Counted from the first letter of the stretch, positions 1-10,375 are shown. The stretch is DNA of 64,000 bases from Bacteroides rodentium JCM 16496 (GCF_000614125.1 NZ_BAKJ01000008.1:1-64000), one strand, 5' to 3'. Numbers and translations: made by a program. The notes: a model not told the origin generated them from the sequence alone.

Positions 1-40
1 AAAAGCACATGAACGCTTTCATGATGTTATAATATTAGAA

Positions 41-107
41 GGCGCGGATTACGCGGAATAGCGCGGATTCAGTAAAATAAATCCGTGAAATCCGCGTAAT
101 TCGCGCC
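41..107. repeat. Imperfect inverted repeat (palindromic intergenic element)
   Basis: Arms at 41-57 and 91-107 match at 16 of 17 positions and enclose a 33-base loop that itself carries GCGCGGATT. The repeated GCGGATTACGCGGA wording resembles palindromic intergenic repeats scattered in Bacteroides genomes; that family assignment is from memory and not checked. No gene is seen in 1-183. A smaller hairpin (124-129 with 134-139) lies just downstream of the next minus-strand gene and may end its transcript. Confidence 0.55.
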
Positions 108-183
108 TAAAAGAAAGTGTTAAGAGGGTTTTGACCCTCTCTTAATACATTTGTTTACTTCTGTTTGATGATACCGGAACTTA

Positions 184-372
184 TTATTTCAGTATTTGAG
201 GCAGGTTTTCCCTTCCCCAGAAGTAGTAAACACAGATTCCAATCCAGCTTGTGAGCAGGATGATAATTGCAACTAATAGTTTCTTCACGCCGTCTACCGG
301 CCACTTCATGATTTCAAGTACGGCTTTGACACACAGAACCACACCGATAATCCAAATGATAAATCCAATCAT
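184..372 (-). CDS. Small two-helix membrane protein, PLDc_N-like
   Basis: A 62-residue protein with two hydrophobic helices (about residues 2-20 and 32-52). The second ends in the pattern IGICVYYFWGR, which resembles the phospholipase D/cardiolipin synthase N-terminal domain family (PLDc_N), where a helix ending in G-x-x-x-Y-x-x-x-G-R is usual. Stand-alone PLDc_N proteins without a catalytic domain are common in Bacteroides and have no proven role. It probably sits in the inner membrane. It lies downstream of nifJ on the same strand, with a 91-base gap. The family call rests on this short motif only; it could instead be another small membrane family. Confidence 0.6.
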   Translation of the reverse strand: MIGFIIWIIGVVLCVKAVLEIMKWPVDGVKKLLVAIIILLTSWIGICVYYFWGRENLPQILK

Positions 373-463
373 AACCTGTGATATTTAGTATTGTTAGTTA
401 AAAACAAATAGAGACTACGCCTTATTCAGGAGCAGCCTCTATTTTCTATTTAGTAATTAGGAA

Positions 464-3400
464 TTACTCTGTAACTTCAGCGCCCCAGTTTTCTTTGGAA
501 AGACGCTTGTAGCTGTTGTAGCGCCATTTAGCGTTTTCTTCAGCTGCCTTGAACAACTCGTCGGCTTCCTGCGGATATTGCTTCATTACGGATGCGTAAC
601 GAACTTCGCCCTTCAGGAAGTCTTGGAATCCGCTCCAATCCGGTTCCTTGCTATCCAGCGTGAACGGATTCTTGCCTTCAGCTTCCAAAGCCGGGTTGTA
701 ACGCCACAAGTGCCAGTAACCACACTTAACGGCCTTTTCTTCTTCAGCCTGGCTCTTGCCCATACCTGCCTTCAGACCGTGGTTGATACACGGAGCGTAA
801 GCGATGATGAGTGACGGACCGGGATATGCTTCTGCTTCACGGATAGCCTTCAAAGTCTGAGCTTGGTCGGCACCCATGGCGATTTGAGCAACGTATACGT
901 AACCGTAAGTAGTAGCCATCAGACCGAGGTCTTTCTTGCGTACACGCTTACCGGCAGCGGCGAACTTGGCGATGGCACCTACCGGAGTAGCTTGGAAGAC
1001 TGACCACCTGTATTGGAGTAAACCTCAGTATCCAGTACGAGGATGTTGACGTCCTTACCGCTTGCAATTACATGGTCGAGACCACCGTAACCGATGTCGT
1101 AAGAGGCACCGTCACCACCGATAATCCACTGGCTGCGTTTTACCAGGTATTGAGACAGACCGGCGATGGCCTTGCAGCTGTCGCACTTGTCTTTGGCTGC
1201 TTCTACCATCGGAATGATCTTTTCGGCCAGTTCCTTGGTCTTGTCTGCATCGTACATGTTTTCAATCCAAGCCTGGAATACTTCTTTGTATTCAGCCGGA
1301 GTTCCTTCTGCTGCGATGGCATCTTCCATAGCCTTCACGATACGTGCGCGCATCTTTTCGTTGGCAAGCTCCATACCCAGACCGAATTCGCAGAAGTCCT
1401 CGAACAATGAGTTTGCCCAAGCAGGACCGTGACCCTTTTCGTTCTTGGTATAAGGAGTAGAAGGTACTGAACCGGAGTAGATGGAAGAACATCCTGTTGC
1501 GTTGGCTACCATTTCGCGGTCACCGAACAACTGGGAAATCAGTTTAACGTACGGAGTTTCACCACAACCGGAGCAAGCGCCTGAGAACTCGAACAACGGA
1601 GTAGCGAACTGAGAGTTCTTCACGTTGGCCTTGATGTCAACCAAATGTTGTTTGCTCTTCACGTTTTCAGCACAGTAGGTCCAGTTGGCAGCTTCCGGCA
1701 ATTGGCTTTCGAGGTGTTTCATAGTCAGAGCCTTGCCACCCTTCTTCGGGTTGCCCGGACAAACATCGGCACAGTTGCCGCAACCCAGACAGTCGAGAAC
1801 GTCTACCTGAATACGGAATGTCATACCGTCGAATGCTTTACCTACAGCCTTCAGTTGAGTGAAGTTGGCACCCTTCTGCTCTTCAGCATCGAGTACGAAC
1901 GGACGGATGGAAGCGTGAGGACAAACGTATGCACACTTGTTACACTGGATACAGTTTTCAGCATTCCATTCGGGAACGAATGCAGCTACACCGCGTTTCT
2001 CATATTTGGCAGTACCTTGTTCCCAAGTACCGTCTTCGATACCCTTGAATGCAGATACCGGCAATAAGTCACCGTCTTGTGCGTTGATAGGACGAACCAC
2101 TTCGTTGATGAATGCTGGGTCGTTGTTTTCAGCCTTGGCATCGTCTGCCAGATTGGCCCAAGCCGGGTCAACGGTCAGCTGCTTGTATTCGCCGCCACGG
2201 TCAACAGCTGCATAGTTCTTGTTGACAACATCTTCACCCTTCTTGCCGTAAGACTTAACGATGAACTTCTTCATCTGCTCTACAGCCAGGTCAACCGGAA
2301 TAACGCCGGTGATACGGAAGAATGCGGATTGCAGGATGGTGTTGGTACGGTTGCCCAAACCGATTTCCTGTGCAATCTGGGTTGCATTGATATAGTAAAC
2401 AGTGATATTGTTTTGTGCAAAGTACTTCTTCACTTTGTTAGGCAGGTTCTTGGCCAGCTCTTCGCCTTCCCAGATGGTGTTCAGCAAGAAAGAGCCGTTT
2501 TTACGCAAGCCGCGGGTTACGTCGTACATGTGCAGGTAAGCCTGAACGTGGCAAGCCACGAAGTTAGGCGTATTTACCAGGTATGTAGAGCGGATAGGAG
2601 TGTCACCGAAACGCAGGTGCGAGCAAGTGAAACCGCCTGATTTCTTGGAGTCGTAAGAGAAGTAGGCCTGGCAGTGCTTGTCGGTGTTGTCACCGATAAT
2701 CTTTACGGAGTTCTTGTTGGCACCTACTGTACCGTCAGCGCCCAAACCGTAGAATTTGGCTTCGAACATGCCTTCGCCGCCCAATGCGATTTCTTCTTCC
2801 TGGGGCAGAGAAGTGAAGGTAACGTCGTCCACGATACCGATAGTGAAGTGGTTCTTCGGCATCGGCATAGCCAGGTTCTTGTAAACGGCGAGGATTTGAG
2901 CAGGAGTAGTATCCTTGGAACCCAAACCGTAACGGCCGCCTACGATAACCGGAGCATTCTCTGCACCGTAGAAGCAGTCTTTTACGTCGAGGTACAACGG
3001 TTCGCCGTTAGCACCCGGTTCTTTCGTACGGTCCAGTACGGCAATCTTCTTGGCAGTCTTGGGAACGGCGGCAAGGAAGTGCTTGGCAGAGAACGGACGA
3101 TACAAGTGAACGGCAACCAAACCTACCTTTTCGCCATTGGCAACGAGGTGGTCGATAGCTTCGCGGGCAGCTTCCGTTACAGAACCCATGGCGATGATAA
3201 CGCGTTCTGCATCTTCTGCACCGTAGTAATCGAACAAACCGTACTTGCGGCCTGTGATTTTGGAAATCTCGTTCATGTATTCCTCAACGATAGCCGGAAC
3301 TGCTTCATAGTAGTTGTTGCAAGATTCACGGTGTTGGAAGAAGTGATCAGGATTTTCGGCCATACCACGGGCAACCGGGTTCATCGGGTTCAATGCACGT

Positions 3401-4019
3401 GCGCGGAATTCAGCCAAAGCTTCCTGGTCGATAAGCGGAGCGAGGTCTTCGTTCTCCAGCATTTCAATCTTCTGGATTTCGTGAGAAGTACGGAAGCCGT
3501 CGAAGAAGTTCATAAACGGAACACGGGCCTTGATGGTGGCCAGGTGGGCAACACCTGCCAAGTCCATAACTTCTTGTACAGAACCTTCGGCCAACATGGC
3601 GAAACCAGTCTGGCGTGCAGACATAACGTCCTGGTGGTCACCGAAGATACACAGTGCATGGCTTGCCAATGTACGTGCTGATACGTGGAATACACAAGGC
3701 AGGAATTCACCGGCAATCTTGTACATGTTCGGGATCATCAGCAACAGACCTTGTGAAGCTGTGTAAGTAGTAGTCAGCGCACCGGCTTGCAGAGAGCCGT
3801 GAACGGCACCTGCAGCACCGCCTTCTGACTGCATTTCCTGTACCAATACTGTTTCGCCGAAGATGTTCTTGCGACCTGCGGCAGCCCATTCGTCTACGTA
3901 TTCAGCCATCGTAGAAGAGGGGGTGATGGGTAGATGGCAGCTACTTCGGAGAACATATACGAGATATGTGCAGCAGCCTGGTTACCATCACAAGTAATGA
4001 ATTTCTTCTGTTTAGTCAT
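464..4019 (-). CDS. nifJ: Pyruvate:ferredoxin (flavodoxin) oxidoreductase, two frameshifts in this sequence
   Basis: Single-chain PFOR, which converts pyruvate and CoA to acetyl-CoA and CO2 and passes electrons to ferredoxin or flavodoxin in the anaerobic cytoplasm. The start is ATG at 4019 (MTKQKKFITCDGNQAAAH), the usual N-terminus of the family. Two 4Fe-4S motifs, CIQCNKCAYVCP near residue 690 and CLGCGNCADVCP near 750, are followed by CSGCGETPYVKL near 817 and the thiamine diphosphate motif GDGASYDIGYGG near 970. Two single-base losses break the frame: GGG at 3928-3930 (should be four) and near 990, before KATPVGAIAKF. With both restored the protein is 1185 residues, the normal length. The reading stops at 979 and the restart ATG at 919 are artefacts of the second shift. 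I treat the gene as functional. Confidence 0.93.
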
Positions 4020-4060
4020 AACTAAATTGAATTATTTATTTAAGTAAAAAAATCTCTCTC

Positions 4061-5239
4061 TTAATACAAGAAACCGAATAACCAGAGAGGTATTTGGTTG
4101 CCTCGGCCTATTTCCGCTTTATGCAGTACATAAGTAACTCCCGGATTATTCTTTATCTTTGTTCCTTCCGGACAAATCTTGAAAGGCATTACCTCATCTA
4201 CCATGAAGGAGATGTTCTTGTCGCCCTTGTTCACTTTGTGGTCCTTCCACATTGTGTTGGCAAAGAAAGTGTCCAGTACATCTTGTTCTTCCACCTTGAC
4301 GGGATAGATGGAATACATCAGATTTGAATTGTGCATCATTATCTTCGACGGCTTCTTGGGGAATTCTTCTCCCTTCGGATAGACCATATTGATGAGCCGT
4401 GCGTCGGCCAGATACTTGATGTAATTCATTACTGTGGCGCGGGAGGTCTGTATGTCGTTTGCCAGTTGGCTGACATTCGGCGCTTTCGGCCCGTCCACGG
4501 CCAACAAATATAGTAATTTCTTTATCTTCGAAAGGTATTTCAGCTCAATTTGTTTGATGAGCAGGATATCCACTTCCACCATCATGTTCATTGTCTTGAG
4601 CAGATTCTCCGAAAAGTTACGCTTTTCAAGGAAGAAAGGGTAGAAGCCGTGGTGCATATAGTCTTGCATGTAGTCCAATGGACGTACTTTGGAGAGGATG
4701 CCTTTGGCTATCTGTTCGTGGTTGCTCAGGATTTCTTCCAACGGATAGGCATGGAACTTCATGCCCGTCTGCAGGTTCAGGTATTCGCGGAAGGAGAATC
4801 CGCGCAGGTTGTAGCTTTTCACAATGTCGCGCAACTCCAGATTCTCTTCTTTCAGGCGCATTACGGAGGAACCGGTGAATACGATTTTCAAGTTGGGGAA
4901 ACGGTCGTAGCACATGCGCAGCTCCTTACTCCACTCCGGGTACTTGAATACTTGGTCTATCAACAGCACTTTTCCTCCGCGGCGCTGGAATTCGGCGGCG
5001 AACTCCACGATACCATGTCCGGAGAAGTAGAAGTTGTTCATGTTGATGAAGAGGCAGGAGCGGTCTGTGCCGAATTTCTCTTTGGCATATTGCAGCAAGA
5101 AAGTAGTCTTACCTACGCCTCTTGTGCCTTTGATACCGATAAGACGGTCATTCCAGTCTATTTCGTCCATTAGGTCGCGGCGTACGGGGGCATTGGTATG
5201 CTCTACGAGATAAGCGTGTGTACGGTAAAATGCTTCCAT
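4061..5239 (-). CDS. AAA+ ATPase with DUF4143-type C-terminus
   Basis: A 392-residue protein of the ATP-binding/DUF4143 family, common in gut Bacteroidetes and Archaea and of unknown role. The Walker A motif GTRGVGKT is at residues 38-45. The Walker B strand VLLIDQ at 91-96 has Gln where family members usually have Glu, which might weaken hydrolysis. The C-terminal half carries the winged-helix-like and DUF4143 region (PNVSQLANDIQTSRATVMNY, about 255-274), resembling a DNA-binding helix-turn-helix. The gene has its own good promoter at 5265-5295 and ends 41 bases before nifJ. Family members are often lone genes of high copy; the link to nifJ may be accidental. No frameshift seen. Confidence 0.85.
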   Translation of the reverse strand: MEAFYRTHAYLVEHTNAPVRRDLMDEIDWNDRLIGIKGTRGVGKTTFLLQYAKEKFGTDRSCLFINMNNFYFSGHGIVEFAAEFQRRGGKVLLIDQVFKYPEWSKELRMCYDRFPNLKIVFTGSSVMRLKEENLELRDIVKSYNLRGFSFREYLNLQTGMKFHAYPLEEILSNHEQIAKGILSKVRPLDYMQDYMHHGFYPFFLEKRNFSENLLKTMNMMVEVDILLIKQIELKYLSKIKKLLYLLAVDGPKAPNVSQLANDIQTSRATVMNYIKYLADARLINMVYPKGEEFPKKPSKIMMHNSNLMYSIYPVKVEEQDVLDTFFANTMWKDHKVNKGDKNISFMVDEVMPFKICPEGTKIKNNPGVTYVLHKAEIGRGNQIPLWLFGFLY

Positions 5240-5264
5240 GCTTTAAATTCGGTTTATCGGGCGA

Positions 5265-5295
5265 CAAATATACAACTTTTTTATAGATTTGCAAA
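5265..5295 (-). promoter_or_regulatory. Bacteroides-type promoter for the DUF4143 ATPase
   Basis: On the minus strand TTTG (5292-5295), 19 bases, then TATATTTG (5265-5272), a full match to the Bacteroides sigma-ABfr consensus. It is about 26 bases before the ATG at 5239. The -33 element is half of the palindrome TTTGCAAA at 5288-5295, whose other half faces the divergent gene. Confidence 0.75.
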
Positions 5296-5317
5296 GTAGA
5301 GATGGCAAAATATTATA

Positions 5318-5325
5318 TAACTTTG
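5318..5325 (+). promoter_or_regulatory. -7 promoter element for the ATP-grasp-like gene
   Basis: TAACTTTG matches the Bacteroides -7 consensus TAnnTTTG exactly and lies 43 bases before the ATG at 5368. The only upstream TTTG (5288-5291) is 26 bases away, too far for the usual 19-21 spacing, so the -33 element is weak or missing. Confidence 0.5.
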
Positions 5326-5367
5326 CACTCTCATACAAAACGTGAGTAATTGGTTAACATTTGAAAT

Positions 5368-6575
5368 ATGAAACTTTATGTGTTCAATCCTGATGCAGAT
5401 ATGGCATTGGGAAATAATGAAGAGAATTATATGGCGCCCGCTACCATCCGCCGTATGGCCGAAGACCTGGCTTTGTTGCCGATTTGGTATGCCCAGCCGG
5501 GTAGTGGTGTATTGGCTCCTTCCGCCTATAATGCGGAATATCTGAAACGGATGCAACAGCTGTTCCGGCTGGACGTGCAGTTGGTGACAGAGCCGGAGCT
5601 GGCCGATTATGCTGATGTGCTGGTGATACCTTGGGGATGGAATCCCGCTATCCGTAAACGATTGCTGAAGGGGGGATTCTGGAACGGAGACTTCCCTGTG
5701 CGGAGTACATGAGCCTGTACCGCAATCTGGCCTCCCGTTATTCCAGCCTGCTTTTGTTTTACCTTTTGAAAAGGTTTGGTTCTGATTATGTTCATGGCGA
5801 ATGCCCCATTCTGTACGATGGAAGCAAGGGCAAAGAACTGCTCTCTGAGATAGATGCTAAAATGTTCGATAAAGGGTTTGTCATGAAGTCGTTATGGTCG
5901 GGCAGCGGCAAAGGGTTGCGCTGGTGCCGTCAGAAAGTAACGGAGTCTACTTACAAGTGGTGCGCCAGGATGTTGAAAGAGGATGGTGCTTTCATTATAG
6001 AACCTATATATGATAAGGTGGAGGATTTTGCAATGGAGTTCTATTCGGATGGCAATAAAAAGGTGCGTTTCATGGGCTACTCCCGCTTCACGACGGACAA
6101 CAAGGGCGCTTATCGCAGCAACCTTCTGACTTCGGACAGCCAGGTGGAGGAGTGGATTCAGCAATATGTTCCTTTGGAGGCTTTAATAAAGCTGCGCGAT
6201 GACTTGCAGGATTTTTTGGAACCGCTAGTTGGTAGACTTTATGTAGGATATTTTGGAATAGACATGCTGGTTTACCGTCAGAAAAAAGGACATCCGTATG
6301 CCATTAATCCTTGTGTCGAGATAAACATGCGGATGAATATGGGCGTTGTAGCCCACACCGTCAATAAGAATTTCGTGGCTCCGGGCAGCGGGGGCAGTTT
6401 CTCCATTGACAGCTTCCCGACCAACGAAGCTTTGCAGGAGCGGCATAAGCGGGATATGGAAAACCATCCGCTGGTAGTGAAAGACGGCAGGGTTGTTTCC
6501 GGCTATCTGCCTTTGGTACCGGTCACTCCGAAGAGCCGTTACCGGGCTTTCGTCTGTGTCACTGCTGCTGAATAG
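5368..6575 (+). CDS. Conserved hypothetical protein, ATP-grasp-like, one frameshift
   Basis: Read through one frameshift this is a 402-residue soluble protein. The N-terminus MKLYVFNPDADMALGNN has no signal peptide. The C-terminal half looks like an ATP-grasp fold: a lysine in a glycine-rich loop (FVMKSLWSGSGKGL), a GYFGIDMLVY strand and the metal-binding-like INPCVEINMRMNMG. ATP-grasp enzymes ligate carboxylates to amines or thiols, so an uncharacterised ligase is plausible; the substrate is unknown. The frame breaks in a G run at 5669-5675 (six G, seven needed), after which KGGILERRLP continues into MSLYRNLASR. Its 3' end overlaps the convergent glycosidase-like gene by 17 bases. The fold call is from motifs only. 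Confidence 0.65.
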
Positions 6576-8015
6576 CTTCGCTTTCGTTCCCGCAACGGTC
6601 TATGGCTGTCACTGCAAAATATTTCCGGGCAGTCCACGGGCGGATGGGGGCATAGGTATATTCCGTGCCTTGTACTCGTTGTGCCAGGATATTCTCCGGA
6701 TTGGAGGTATCTACGGGATAGGTGTCCGAACCGTAGATTACATACATCGGAGCATTCCGCTTGTCATTGTCCGTGGCAGGTTGCCAGCTTAGTTTCCAAT
6801 AGCCGTTTTCCGGTGTTTCCACCGTGAGTCCGGCGGGAGGTGTAGGAGCTGCATTGTCTATCCACGGCATGGCGGGTTGCAGGGCCGGGGCGGTATAGAA
6901 GTCTTCTTCCAGCGCATCATAAAGCCCTTGCGTATTGTCCATCAGATACTTCACGCGGTAGTGTGCCTCGCCCGCCAGACCGTGGGCGCGGATAAAGTGC
7001 ATCTGCCGTTCAATCTCGTCCAGCGTCCAGTTCCCTTCGCTGGGGTCGAGGAAGTAGATGCCCAGACCGGGAATGATTTGGCGTCCGTTGCTTTGTTCCT
7101 GCCAGTCGAGGGCAAAGGGATAGAAATGGTTGCCACGGAAATAGAGCATCGGATAAATCTGGTCCTGGATGCCCTCGCCCAGCCAACCCTGCACGTCTTG
7201 ATAGACGGTGTGGAAGGCATTCCAGCCACGGGAGGGGTAGCGGGAGGTGTCTTTGTACTTTCCTACCGGGCAGGTGCTGACCTTTACCCAGGGTTTCATG
7301 GCTTTTACACCTTTATATATATAGCGCACTATTTCCGTCAGGTTGTCCCGGCGCCATTGGGCAAGGCTGCGTCCTTTGCTGTATTTGCGGTAGTCGTAGC
7401 TGTCGGGAAAACGGGGGGCGTTTTCCGGATAGCGCAGGTAGTCGAAGTGTACCCCGTCTACATCGTAGCGTTCCACTACTTCGCGGACAAGGCTCATCAG
7501 GTACTCTTTGGTTTGCGGATGTCCGGGATTCAGGAAGTATTCGCGTTTGTAGGGTACGCAGATGGCGCGTTTCTTCTTGGTGACGGATTCTTTGCCGAGG
7601 GCGGCTACATGCTTGCGGTTGCTAGAGGGATGGTCACCATCCAGGCATGGCACTCCATACCGCGCTTGTGGCATTCGGCTATGGCAAAAGCCAGCGGGTC
7701 GTAGCCGGGGTCGCCGCCCACCTTTCCGGTCAGTATGGAGTTGTAGGGCTCGATGGCCGATTTGTAGAGGACATCTCCCCGTGTACGGGTCTGGAACAGT
7801 ACTGTGTTGAAATTGGCGGCTTTCAGTCTGTCCAATATTTCAATCAGTTCGGCCTGTTGCTTGCGGATGCCTTCGGGCGAAGTGGCGCGTGTCTGCGGCC
7901 AGTCCAGGCCATAGACGGCGGTTATCCAGGCGGCACGCACTTCATGCTTGGGCGGTTGCGCAGCCAGTGGCAGCAAGACGGCCATATATAGTAAAATGGA
8001 AATAATTCGTTTCAT
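6559..8015 (-). CDS. Family 10-like glycoside hydrolase (GHL10/DUF187), secreted, one frameshift
   Basis: About 485 residues after repair. ATG at 8015 gives a signal peptide (MKRIISILLYMAVLLPLAAQ) and the mature start HEVRAAWITAV, typical of the GHL10 (PF02638) family, TIM-barrel proteins thought to act on glycans of the envelope. Barrel features include ANFNTVLFQTR, the CHKRGMECHAWM strand and YDVDGVHFDYLRYP, whose Asp/Glu/Asp residues are likely catalytic. A fibronectin-like C-terminal region follows (about residues 390-485). One base is lost near 7621 (CTAGG read as CTAG). A second member of the same family sits at 15977-17487. The exact substrate is unknown. The longer upstream start at 8066 is rejected because it precedes the signal peptide. 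Confidence 0.8.
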
Positions 8016-8053
8016 TTTTCTCTTTTCTTCTTTATTTCTGTCATATTTCTCGG

Positions 8054-8061
8054 CGAAGATA
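8054..8061 (-). promoter_or_regulatory. Likely -7 element for the GHL10 gene
   Basis: On the minus strand TATCTTCG matches TAnnTTTG at seven of eight bases, 39 bases before the ATG at 8015. No convincing -33 element is present. Confidence 0.35.
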
Positions 8062-8079
8062 AGCAAAACACCCGATTAT

Positions 8080-8112
8080 TTTGTGCTGTTTACTTGGAAA
8101 CTGTTACATTTG
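8080..8112 (+). promoter_or_regulatory. Promoter of cstA
   Basis: TTTG (8080-8083), 21 bases, TACATTTG (8105-8112). Both elements match the Bacteroides consensus. A transcript starting near 8118 would have a leader of about 20 bases before the ATG at 8138, which supports that start. Confidence 0.75.
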
Positions 8113-8137
8113 CATACATTAAAGATATTAACACGCC

Positions 8138-9579
8138 ATGATTACATTTACGCTTTGCCTGCTGGCGTTGATAGCCGGCTATTTTATCTACGGAGCTTCA
8201 TAGAACGCGTCTTTGGTCCCGATGACCGCAAAACACCCGCCCTTACAAAAGCCGACGGTGTGGATTACATTCCACTGTCTACCTGGAAAATCTTTATGAT
8301 ACAGTTTCTCAATATTGCCGGGTTGGGACCTATCTTCGGTGCCATCATGGGAGCCAAGTTTGGTACGGCATCCTATCTGTGGATTGTACTTGGCAGTATC
8401 TTTGCCGGTGCAGTGCACGACTATCTTGCCGGTATGCTCTCCTTGCGGCATGACGGGGAAAGTCTGCCGGAAATCATCGGACGCTACTTAGGACTGACCA
8501 CCAAGCAGGTGATGCGCGGCTTTACCGTCATCCTGATGATATTGGTGGGAGCTGTCTTTGTGGCCGGGCCGGCCGGTCTGCTTGCCAAGCTGACCCCCGA
8601 AAGCTTGGATACCACCTTCTGGATTATTGTTGTCTTCGCTTATTATATCCTTGCCACTTTGCTGCCGGTAGATAAGATTATCGGTAAGATATACCCGCTG
8701 TTCGCCGTTGCCCTGCTGTTTATGGCGGTCGGTATTCTGGTAATGCTTTATGTCACCCATCCTGCATTGCCGGAGATATGGGACGGATTGCAGAACACGC
8801 ATCCCGATGCGGTTGCATTGCCCATCTTCCCCATCATGTTCGTCAGCATAGCCTGCGGTGCCATCAGTGGTTTCCATGCCACGCAGAGTCCGCTGATGGC
8901 GCGTTGCATGACAAGCGAGCGCCACGGGCGTCCCGTTTTCTATGGGGCAATGATAACCGAAGGCATTGTTGCCCTGATATGGGCTGCCGCCGCCACTTAT
9001 TTCTTCCATGAGAACGGGATGGGGGAGACGAATGCCTCTATCATTGTAGACGCCATTACAAAAGACTGGCTGGGTGCCGTAGGTGGCGTACTGGCCATTC
9101 TGGGTGTCATTGCCGCACCTATTACCAGTGGCGACACGGCTTTCCGTTCGGCGCGCCTCATTGTGGCGGATTTCTTGGGAGTGGAACAAAAAAACATGCG
9201 TCGCCGTTTATATATATGTATACCGATGTTTCTGGTAGCCATTGGCTTGTTGCTTTACAGCCTGCGGGACAAGGATGGATTTGACATGATTTGGCGTTAT
9301 TTTGCCTGGGCCAATCAGACTTTGTCTGTCTTTACGTTGTGGGCCATTACGGTCTATCTGGTACGCGAGAAGAAAGGACGTTATTATTACGTCACCTTTC
9401 TCCCCGCCTTGTTCATGACGGCAGTATGCACTACTTACATCTGCATTGCTCCCGAAGGTCTGGGGTTGCCGCTGCACGTATCTTATGCAACCGGGCTTTG
9501 CGCTTTGCTGGTAGCGGTGGCGTGGTTCGTAGCTGGAAGCGTAGGCTTTTACGTCAATAATCTTGAACGTTTAAAATAA
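8138..9579 (+). CDS. cstA: Carbon starvation protein A (peptide/pyruvate-type transporter), one frameshift
   Basis: A CstA-family inner-membrane transporter of 480 residues after repair, the usual short Bacteroides form (the E. coli protein is about 700). CstA proteins import peptides or pyruvate during carbon shortage. The start ATG 8138 reads MITFTLCLLALIAGYFIYGA; one T is lost at 8197-8198 (GCTTT read as GCTT), after which FIERVFGPDDRKTP follows in the next frame. Family signatures are LNIAGLGPIFGAIMGAKFG, ACGAISGFHATQSPLMARC and PITSGDTAFRSARL. More than ten membrane helices are visible. Six bases downstream begins a small membrane protein, so the two are probably cotranscribed. The longer in-frame start at 7948 runs into the divergent gene and is rejected. 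Confidence 0.9.
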
Positions 9580-9584
9580 AGAAT

Positions 9585-9809
9585 ATGAGAAAGAAGATAA
9601 AGAAATCCACCGGGCTCACCATAGCCCTGCTTATTTACGTTTCTGCTACTGCCGCTTATTTCCTTCCCCGCAATACGGAAATCAGCGATACAGAGAAGTA
9701 TGTCACCGTAGCAGCTTCGTACCTCATCGTATTTGTGCTGTGGCTGGTACTCCGCAAGAAGGAGGCGCTGCAACGCAAGCGATTCGAAGAAGACAATAAA
9801 CAACATTGA
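9585..9809 (+). CDS. Small two-helix membrane protein downstream of cstA
   Basis: A 74-residue protein with a basic N-terminus (MRKKIKKSTG), a helix at about residues 10-27 and another at 43-59, then a charged tail (RKKEALQRKRFEEDNKQH). It begins six bases after cstA stops and is surely in the same transcript. I do not recognise a family. Its position suggests an accessory or stability factor for CstA, by analogy with small proteins that accompany CstA/BtsT transporters, but that is inference only. Confidence 0.7.
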   Translation: MRKKIKKSTGLTIALLIYVSATAAYFLPRNTEISDTEKYVTVAASYLIVFVLWLVLRKKEALQRKRFEEDNKQH

Positions 9810-9834
9810 TTATTTACTCAAAAAACAGAACAAG

Positions 9835-10323
9835 ATGAAAAAACTGGCATTATTCGTTTGCTTGCTTGTTGTCACAGTGGCAGCTCAGGCACAGTTTGAA
9901 AAAGGTAAGTGGATTTTGAACCCGTCCATCACCGGTTTGGAATTTTCTCATGACACGGGAACCGACAAGACAAGTTTTGGCCTTGAAGCCAAGGGAGGTG
10001 CTTTCCTGCTCGACAACGTTGCCTTGCTGGTGCATGCCGGAGCTGCTTGGAATACCGGAGGGTCTGACCTCGATGTCTATACGCTGGGTGTAGGCGGACG
10101 TTATTATTTCGACAAGATTGGCGTGTATCTGGGTGCCGATGTCAATGTGGACCGTTGGGATGCGGGACACGATTTGGACGATACCAAGTTCTCTTTCGGT
10201 CTGGAAGCCGGTTATGCGTTCTTCCTGACCCGCACGGTGACCATCGAGCCTGCGGCTTATTGGAATATTAACGACGACCGTTCTAAATTCGGTCTGAAGG
10301 TAGGTTTCGGATTCTACTTCTAA
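9835..10323 (+). CDS. Outer-membrane beta-barrel protein
   Basis: 162 residues with a clear signal peptide (MKKLALFVCLLVVTVAAQAQ) and then alternating hydrophobic/aromatic strands rich in Gly and Asp, ending in Tyr-Phe (GFGFYF), the C-terminal aromatic expected for Bam-inserted barrels. The size fits an eight-stranded barrel of the OmpA-N/outer-membrane-beta-barrel (PF13505-like) class, usually of unknown role. ATG 9835 is chosen because the longer start at 9733 overlaps the preceding gene and lacks a signal peptide. It follows cstA and the small membrane gene with a 25-base gap, so it may share their transcript. Confidence 0.8.
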   Translation: MKKLALFVCLLVVTVAAQAQFEKGKWILNPSITGLEFSHDTGTDKTSFGLEAKGGAFLLDNVALLVHAGAAWNTGGSDLDVYTLGVGGRYYFDKIGVYLGADVNVDRWDAGHDLDDTKFSFGLEAGYAFFLTRTVTIEPAAYWNINDDRSKFGLKVGFGFYF

Positions 10324-10375
10324 TCTCGTTTTGCTACTCCTCCACAGAGTTTGTTTTTGCAAAACATCTGTCATG

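Noticed and set aside
464..919. Short NifJ-like frame read as a separate gene
   Set aside because: It is the C-terminal piece of nifJ after a one-base loss; the join restores the full TPP domain.
2674..3681. Long plus-strand frame of 335 codons inside nifJ
   Set aside because: It is a shadow of the minus-strand PFOR gene, with no recognisable domain. Similar long antisense frames occur within purL, uvrA and GH65 (for example 45740-47008).
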